A DNA stretch of 64,000 bases from Lactarius indigo (lineage: Eukaryota; Basidiomycota; Agaricomycetes; Russulales; Russulaceae): positions 1-64,000 of the forward strand of contig JAFKAC010000035.1 of the NCBI GenBank assembly GCA_025766275.1, in the 5' to 3' direction. This document shows positions 57,801 to 64,000 of this stretch, one piece after another; position 1 is the first letter of the stretch; every line of letters starts with the position of its first letter. Under the pieces are notes generated by a model, which made no database searches, was not told the origin of the DNA, and saw only the letters and a program-made list of their open reading frames with translations. A program made the translations under genes and the position numbers.

Positions 57801-58467
57801 CAGTGATTGACTCACTCGCTCGTCCCTGCTTCATCTCCTTCGTCACAATCCCAAAAATTCCAAGCACCTCAACCATTATCTTTACGATCGTATCCTTCAT
57901 CGCCTCCGTCGTCGGCACCTCAGTATATGTCTCGAGCCGTCTGAAGAAACTCTCAATGCGGTCGAAGATCTCGATGAGCACATCTTGGCTCGCGACGACA
58001 TCTTTTGCCGCCTACGTAGGTCTGGTATCAGAACGGTCGAAATAAGGGAGATCCGGGATAAATAGCTACCAAGAGGAGGACCCCGGCACCAGCGAAGATG
58101 ACTTTGGCGGGTGAGAACACCTAGAGATATGATATCAGATCATAGATCGTAGTAGAAGGATCGTCGGAATTGGATTCACTAATCCGACGCCCTCGCCAAG
58201 CGCGGCGGAGAAGGCATAAAGGACGTTGACGGTCGGAATCAACCATTTTGTCAGTTTGTCGTCACCGGACGTAGATTGCTCGAACTGCTGGACTTGATTT
58301 TGAAGGACGGCGAGGATGTCGGCGGGAGAGTTGCAGGTCTGCAGCTGGACCATTAACGGATGCAGGAGGAGGTCTTTCTTCGTCTTCTTCTCATATTCTT
58401 TGATGGAAGCATGAAAAATGGCCTGGAAATTGGAAGAAGAGGAAGATGCGGGAGGTGTCTGAGACAT
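54860..58467 (-). CDS. NLR copy C: Goodbye-NACHT-ankyrin STAND protein
   Basis: Same eight-exon architecture as NLR A, read on the minus strand from ATG at 58467 (MSQTPPASSSSSNFQAIFHA). The Goodbye-like region continues through exon VFSPAKVIFAGAGVLLL and AAKDVVASQDVLIEIFDRIE. The coiled segment lacks the heptad expansion of copy A (VGIVGDQVNVAIE). NACHT has Walker A GKPGSGKSIL (microexon 57163-57187), GPIYIILDALDECPN and TSRPEVDI. The ankyrin part (about 12 repeats) ends AIVQMLTEHGG at 54860. The last three or four repeats are nearly identical to each other (GRTPLHVASxxGxTETVRL). All junctions fit in phase and no stop is seen, so it reads as functional. It lies just downstream of the intact Cu-ATPase, same strand. 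Confidence 0.87.
57163..57187 (-). other. 25 nt Walker A microexon (NLR C)
   Basis: Reads CGGGCTCAGGGAAGAGTATC plus CTTTG on the minus strand between a GATTGTAG acceptor and a GTTTGTC donor; same length and phase as in copies A and D. Confidence 0.85.
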
Positions 58468-58504
58468 GGTAACAGCAATGAGGAGAGGCGCCCGAAGGTA
58501 CGGT

Positions 58505-58580
58505 ACTGTATGGGTTTGGCAGGTACAGTAACGCCTGCACAGCCCGACCTCGTACGTGCCCAGAACTGTTTTGCTTTTCA
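58505..58580 (-). promoter_or_regulatory. Upstream block of NLR C (diverged copy)
   Basis: On the minus strand CTTTGAAAAGCAAAACAG, CTGGGCACGTACGAGGTCGG, GCTGTGCAGGCGTTACTGTA and CCTGCCAAACCC line up with the block upstream of NLR A and B, with a few insertions. Confidence 0.4.
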
Positions 58581-58581
58581 A

Positions 58582-58900
58582 AGCCAGACTTAGGTGAGGG
58601 GGTCACTGCATCCTACTAGCCGACATGGAGAGTTCGAGTACGGTGAAGGATTATCTCTAGGCGCGAAAAACAAATACCCATTAGCTACGTACGGAGTCCG
58701 ACATTTTCAGAGTCCCATTCTACGAAACACTACAGAGACAACCAAAAAAAAAATAGTATATAAAAAAAGGGAGAGTTGTTGACCGCGCGGGTGACAAAAC
58801 ACGCGGAGAAAAAGCGAATACAGATAGATAGCGTCTACACCTCCCACAGTAGTAGTAAAAACACAGCAAGCAAGCGGAAACCCACATCTTACACACTATC
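58582..58900. other. Intergenic, no feature
   Basis: About 320 bases between the NLR C promoter and the ATPase pseudogene. It has A-rich runs (AACCAAAAAAAAAATAG near 58740). Nothing recognised. Confidence 0.5.
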
Positions 58901-58904
58901 GTCC

Positions 58905-61090
58905 ATGTTCACCTGCGTGTAGCCCAGTGACGTGCGGCCCCTGCCAACGCGCACCATCTCACGCACAGCATCCCACACGCCGCCCGCCGCCCCGCGCAGT
59001 CACCCACAGCGGCTCAGAGCCTGCCAGCGCGGCTGCCTCGTCCTGCATGATGCTCTGCGGCGGGCGTGCCCACCACTCGAGGAGCAACGAGCTCGTGACG
59101 ACGCTGATGATGCTGACCGCCATCATCGCGCCAGCCATCATCAGGTGCAGGTGCAGGCCGAACGGGTGGAACAGGCCCATGGCGAGCGGGATGCCGAGCA
59201 CGTTGTACACGCACGCCCAGACTAGGTTGCGTCGGATCGTGCTGAAGACCGAGCACAGCTACTACGTCTAATAGGTCAGAGCGCATCAGGACGATGTCCG
59301 CAGCTTCGATCGCTACGGACATCCCCGACGACAGCGCGATGCAGACAGTAGCCGCTGCGAGCGCAGACGAGTCGTTGATCCCTGTCCCCGACCTGCATCT
59401 ATCGTACCGTTAGCGCGAAGAGTGAGCCGACACTCACCGTCGCTACGCTTCCGCTGTCCTTCTCCATCAGCTCCGCAATGACTGCCGCCTTGCCCTTGGG
59501 ACTCTTACCGACCCACACGCCCCCAGGTGCAATCCCGACCTGGCACACAACGACGAGCGCAGTCTCGCGCCTGTCGCCCCGTCATCAAGTTCACATCGGT
59601 CTGCGCGACGAAATGACCCATACGGTATACTTCCGCCGCGACGGCAACGGTCACGCGCACAACTTGGCCCATGATGCTGTTTTGTCCAGCACGACGCGTT
59701 TCAGGCTGTGACTCGCCTCCAGCTCACCTCCCCCCTTGGTCAGGATTCCGTTCTTCGCCCCAATGCACATGCCGACTATGATCGCCGCGAGAGATATTAC
59801 GGTAGAGACAAAGTAGCCGGCGATGTGGTCGGCGAAAGCTTCGATTGGGGCCTCGGACGTCTAGGCGTCCTCGATAGCTTGACGATCTGTGCCAGTGCGG
59901 TGCCCTTCCTGACCGCATGACCATCATGTCGAACGCGCCGAGGCCATTGACCATCGCCCCATCACGGAATCCCCAACTCGCTCGAGGACCGGGACGGGTT
60001 CCCGTGATGGCACTCTCATCGATGCTCGAGCTGCCCCGCACAATAGTTCCGTCTGCCGGCACGTTGTCACCCGGCACGACCTTGACCGTATCCCTAATCT
60101 GCAATAGCTCCGTCAGGACCTTCTTTTCTGAGTGCACGTGGCGTCCGTGTAGATGATTGTCATGGAGGGCACAAGTACCATCAAATCAGTGAGCGCGGCG
60201 CTCAGGCTGGTCTTGCCTTTGGCAGAGTTCTCCTGATAACGACCGAGGGATACAAACACGCGCTAGTATCGAAAAAGACAAATGGGGGTATGTGGGTGTT
60301 AGGGTCGAACATGGCCACGATGAGAGTGAATTGGGAACTTAATTGGGAATAAAAATATGTTGCAGGAGTGCCTAGCGTCACAAGCATATCCACGATTGCC
60401 GTTTTGTGCTTGGGTGCCTTGTAGAGTACACTTTCCGGAAGGACACCTCTCACAGGCAGACGACCGAGACTTTGGCTCATTGGGTCAGTCTATGCCGGAG
60501 CGAAGAAGGAATGGCGGCGGCGGGCCGGCGGCATAGTGCGTGAGGCGGCACGTGCTCGCTTCTCTTTTTCATGCCAACGTCCGGCGTCGTCCTAAGCTCT
60601 CGGCCGGTTCAAGGAACCGCCTGCCACGCACAGTGATCGATAATGGGGCTTCATGTTTTTCGACCTTCATCAGCTCGCTCCGGGAGGGCCCCACTCGTGG
60701 CGGCCTCGCCTCAGAAACGCGAAACCCTCATCCCGGATCGAGAAGCACTTCGCACTTCCACCCATTCTCTATGTAGTCCGCCAGCTTAGTTGTTTTCTTG
60801 CCCCCGCCTATTACTATGTACAAAAGCTAGTACACTTCCCTGCACTATGCGCTGGTTCCCTTCTCTCCTACCGCCATACCGAAGCAAGGAGAGTAAGGCG
60901 GTGACTCTCGAAGATTGTCATAAAGGCCACCGCAACGCTAGTGATACCCGGCATTTTCGTTCGGTCTCAACGGTAGACACGCAAGGAGCGTGCGTCATTC
61001 CATAGATCAAAGTGATCTCGTCCGAACGAGTTGGCGAAGTGAACGTAGCGTCGAAACCAATGTCAGATATGTTTCCTGGATGAGGACAGC
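58905..61090 (-). pseudogene. Decayed copy of the Cu-ATPase
   Basis: Minus-strand fragments match the ATPase at 50709-53688 in order, in different frames. [19 protein letters not shown] and GMTHAPC (second metal-binding site, CxxC broken) lie near 61050. VTLGTPATYFYSQ with VAMFDPNTHIPP lie near 60350. [20 protein letters not shown] with SSIDESAITG lie near 60050. [19 protein letters not shown] lies near 59300 and [20 protein letters not shown] near 59170. Large blocks are missing, including the CPC segment and most of the DKTGT region. The C-terminal end is better kept and has the tail region beyond the point where the intact copy stops. Confidence 0.9.
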
Positions 61091-61504
61091 GGGCGGACAC
61101 AGGCCTAGTTAATGACCCTCCGCCGGCACTACTCCACTTGCACATCTTCTCGCTGATCGCTACATGTTGTTCAAGACGTAGTACTCTCTCAAGGACCAAT
61201 GTATTGTTAGTTGCAATACGACATATCAACGGATGTATGAGAAACAATAGAAAAGACATAAAAATAAGGGAAAGGGGTAAAGTAAACAAGTCTTACGAGT
61301 CTCCGAGACAAAAGGCGATGCGGTGCGAAGTTAGAAAGGGGAGGAAAATGGGCGCGCGAGACTCCTATAGTGTCTGAAACAAAATAACTCGTGTTGAGGC
61401 AGAATGTATACGGAAGTAAGGTAAAGGCGAGAATAAAGCTAGTAAATTAACAGAAATAGAGTGCGAAACGTCCGAGTCTTCAGAATGGCCGCGAGGAAGC
61501 GTGG
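61090..61504. other. Intergenic between ATPase pseudogene and NLR D
   Basis: About 400 purine-rich bases (AAAATAAGGGAAAGGGG) with no supported gene. Confidence 0.5.
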
Positions 61505-61625
61505 GGGTGATACATTCCAAGCGTGCCTATATGAATACGGGCAGAAGAGATCGCACATACTATCACGGTGACTTGACATATGACTTGACATATCGTTGTA
61601 AAGTGACCTATAGAACTCTATCTAT

Positions 61626-64000
61626 TTACCCACCATGCTCCGTCAACATCTGTACGATCACATTATTTCCCTCTCCTGATGCCACCTCCAATGGCGTCCT
61701 TCCTTCCTTGTCCTTGGCACCCGCACTCGCGCCACGGTCGAGCAGCAAGCGCACGGTCTCCGTTTGGCCTTCGGATGACGCTAGGTGCAAAGGAGTCTGC
61801 CCACCATTGTCATTGGCATTTGAGTTCGCGCCACGGTCGAGCAGCAGGCGCACGGTCTCTGTGCGGCCTCGGGATGACGCTACGTGCAAAGGAGTCCGCC
61901 CATCCTTGTCCTTGACATTTGAGTTCGCGCCACGGTCAAGCAGTAGACGTGCAACCTCGAGTCTCCCCCTATATGATGCCAGATGTAATGACGTCGAGTA
62001 GTTCTTGTTCTGGGCGCTGACTTCCGCCCCATGTTGGAGTAATAGCCTCACGGTCTCTACGTAACCATGAAACGATGCACAGTGCAATGGTGTATAGCCT
62101 TTGTCGTTTGCAGCGTTGATGCGTACGCCGCGTCCTAGTAACATACGAACAATCTCCAGGTGGCCGTGCGCTGCGGCCGAATTAACTGGAGTCCAATGAT
62201 CAGTTTGTTGTGAATCCGCATCTGCGCCATGCTCGAGTAACCACCACGCGACGTCGACAAGTCCATCCGCCGATGCAGCTTGCAGTAGAGTTCGGTTATT
62301 ATCAGAAATGTCAAGATCCACGAGTGCGCCATGCTGATGTAATAGCTCTGCAACGCTGAAGTGTCTCATGTACAATGCCACCACTAGTGGGCAGCGATTA
62401 AAACCACCCCTCGCATTTACTTGTTCAGGATGCTCGACAACGATGTGCGCTGCGAGGTCACGAAACCCGCACAACGAAGCATAATACAGTGGAGGTCCAT
62501 GACAGTGACGTCTGGCGCGATATCCAAACGTCGTCAAGTGATTGTCGATGTCGTGCAACTCGAGCCACGCGGAAAAATGGGGTTTGGACGAGTCAAAAAG
62601 AAGCCCCATCCCATCTTCTATGCGTGAAGACACCGTTCCGAACTTTGCATGCTCCACCCAATGCCGACTCGCATATCTCGCCAACGGGAACCTATCTTCG
62701 ACTTCTTCATTGTCGATGCTGCCGTCCAACTGGAGTAAAATACCCAAGCAAGCCTGCGCGAGAGTCGTGTGTGCAGGTTCGGGAATGATATGAAAGTACG
62801 AGGCGTCTCCTCTAGAAGTGGAGAGGCGATCGGAAGTCAAGAACTCCTTGACCGAAAAATGCGTAAACTGGATGACCCGAGAACCACCATCGTCAACTTC
62901 GGTGATCAAGCTTGAGCATGTAGATAACACAGCCCGTTGTCGATCCTCCCATCGCCAATCCTCCTTCAAATTCGGTGTCGCTCCTTTCGCCTCATCAAAG
63001 TCAAGCGCGAGTATCTCTGCGAGCTCCTCGACACGCAGCGGCCGAGCGGCCGCAGTGAGACATTGTAACAGACGTCGGGCATGATCTCGGTTGGCCAACC
63101 CGATCTCCTTCAACACTCGCTCATATGTCTCGTCTAAAGACTTCGGCAATTCGTTGAGCGTTCGCCTGATGCTCTGCGGGAGGCAATGTTGCAACACTTC
63201 CAATTGACAAAACACCCATCGGAACCTGTCAAATACTCAGTAACCGTGCTCAAAACCCTTGAGTACGCTTACATTCCATCAGCTCTATCTGTGAGCGTCT
63301 CAATAACCAGTTCCTTGTCCTTGTCCCTCCATCTCCACATCGCCGTATCCGAGTCCGCGTAGACAACAGATCGGATATAGTCTTCAATATCCTTCTTTTG
63401 TCCACTTTCCTCGTGAATCGAGACCGCGTGGAATGCTAGGGGCTCAAGCGCGGTTCGGATGTCGATCTCCGGACGGCTGGTGATACATATATGAAGATTG
63501 GAATGCTGGAGGCCGACAAGATCCTTCACGAGGTCGAGGACTTGTTTGCGGGAGGATGGGATTCCGGAGGTATTAGGGCATTCGTCTAGCGCGTCCAAGA
63601 TAATGTAGATTGGGCCTTGGCCGGGTAATGCGAGCATCTCTTTAAGACACGCAACCAGCACGCCGGTGTTGGGTCTACGTGCGCCATCGTCGTGCGCCTT
63701 ATAAATGCGGGAGAGTATGTCGCAACAGCTGTCGGAACGAGCCGAGAGCTGTGTTAGAAGCGAAGGAAGCAAGTTGTAGAGATTTTGTTTATTGGTGTCC
63801 CTGAAATCAAAATAGAAGTACGCCATTGAGGCTAATCCAGCCTCCCACAACGCCGTGATTTCCTGGATGATTGCGGAACTGTTTGGTGATGTAAGTTCGA
63901 TGAACTCGACAAAACATTGGTGACAAACCAAAGGATACTCTTCCCTGAGCCCGCTACAATCATCAAAAGGCGATCAAGGTCTGGGAGAACGTACATGGAC
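61626..64000 (-). CDS. NLR copy D: NACHT-ankyrin STAND protein (N-terminus off right edge)
   Basis: Minus-strand exons visible: the Walker A microexon 63929-63953, the NACHT exon from about 63873 down to 63269 (AIIQEITALWEAGLASMAYF, GPIYIILDALDECPN, TSRPEIDIRTALEPLAF), and the last exon from about 63222 to the stop at 61626 (FCQLEVLQHCLPQSIRRTLN, FTHFSVKEFLTSDRLSTSRG, then about 12 ankyrin repeats ending IVQMLTEHGG). No stop or frameshift is seen. It is closer to copy C than to copy A, including the shared 3' flank. The Goodbye-like part is expected beyond 64000. Confidence 0.87.
63929..63953 (-). other. 25 nt Walker A microexon (NLR D)
   Basis: Identical on the minus strand to that of copy C (CGGGCTCAGGGAAGAGTATC plus CTTTG), flanked by a GATTGTAG acceptor and a GTTTGTC donor. 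Confidence 0.85.

Overview
Eukaryotic window from a filamentous basidiomycete, most likely an Agaricomycete. The genes are split by many 45-60 bp GT-AG introns. The families are typical of that class: Goodbye-NACHT-ankyrin NLRs, DUF6535 membrane proteins, tandem P450s, a Ppo-type fatty acid oxygenase and F-box/LRR proteins. Exon models were read by eye from splice sites, phase and family resemblance; nothing was aligned by software.

Layout. 1-3.8 kb: Ty3/gypsy LTR material on the minus strand (gag, two ~770 bp LTRs and the 3' end of an internal region between them). 3.8-13.7 kb: two lineage-specific host gene families, each broken by a transposon with the same kind of terminus. The larger insertion (5644-11132) has ~130 bp terminal inverted repeats, an 8 bp target duplication, and two facing arms of about 24 copies of an 81 bp repeat. 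Deleting it on paper, with one target copy, restores the host frame across the junction. A solo LTR sits in one arm. 14.1-22.6 kb: two housekeeping-type genes on the plus strand, a glutamine-dependent NAD+ synthetase (714 aa, 17 exons) and a linoleate dioxygenase/P450 fusion whose P450 half lacks the heme-ligand cysteine. 24.1-26.6 kb: a DUF6535 membrane protein gene.

28.5-37 kb: NLR copy A (1,173 aa, 8 exons, a 5'-truncated LINE in intron 2), a methyltransferase-like fragment, and NLR copy B, an internally deleted pseudogene. 37-40.8 kb: no supported gene. 40.8-48.6 kb: three tandem P450s; only the middle one reads as intact. 49-50.4 kb: a probably broken F-box gene on the minus strand. 50.7-64 kb: a tandem segmental duplication, on the minus strand, of a Cu-transporting P-type ATPase plus an NLR. 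The first unit is intact (957 aa ATPase, NLR C). In the second the ATPase has decayed and NLR D runs off the right edge.

The most striking points are the inverted-arm 81 bp repeat transposon family, and a conserved 25 nt microexon that carries the whole Walker A core of the NLRs, so that skipping it would shift the frame. The region reads as a fast-evolving accessory segment (immune-type receptors, duplicated P450s, transposons) around a few conserved genes.
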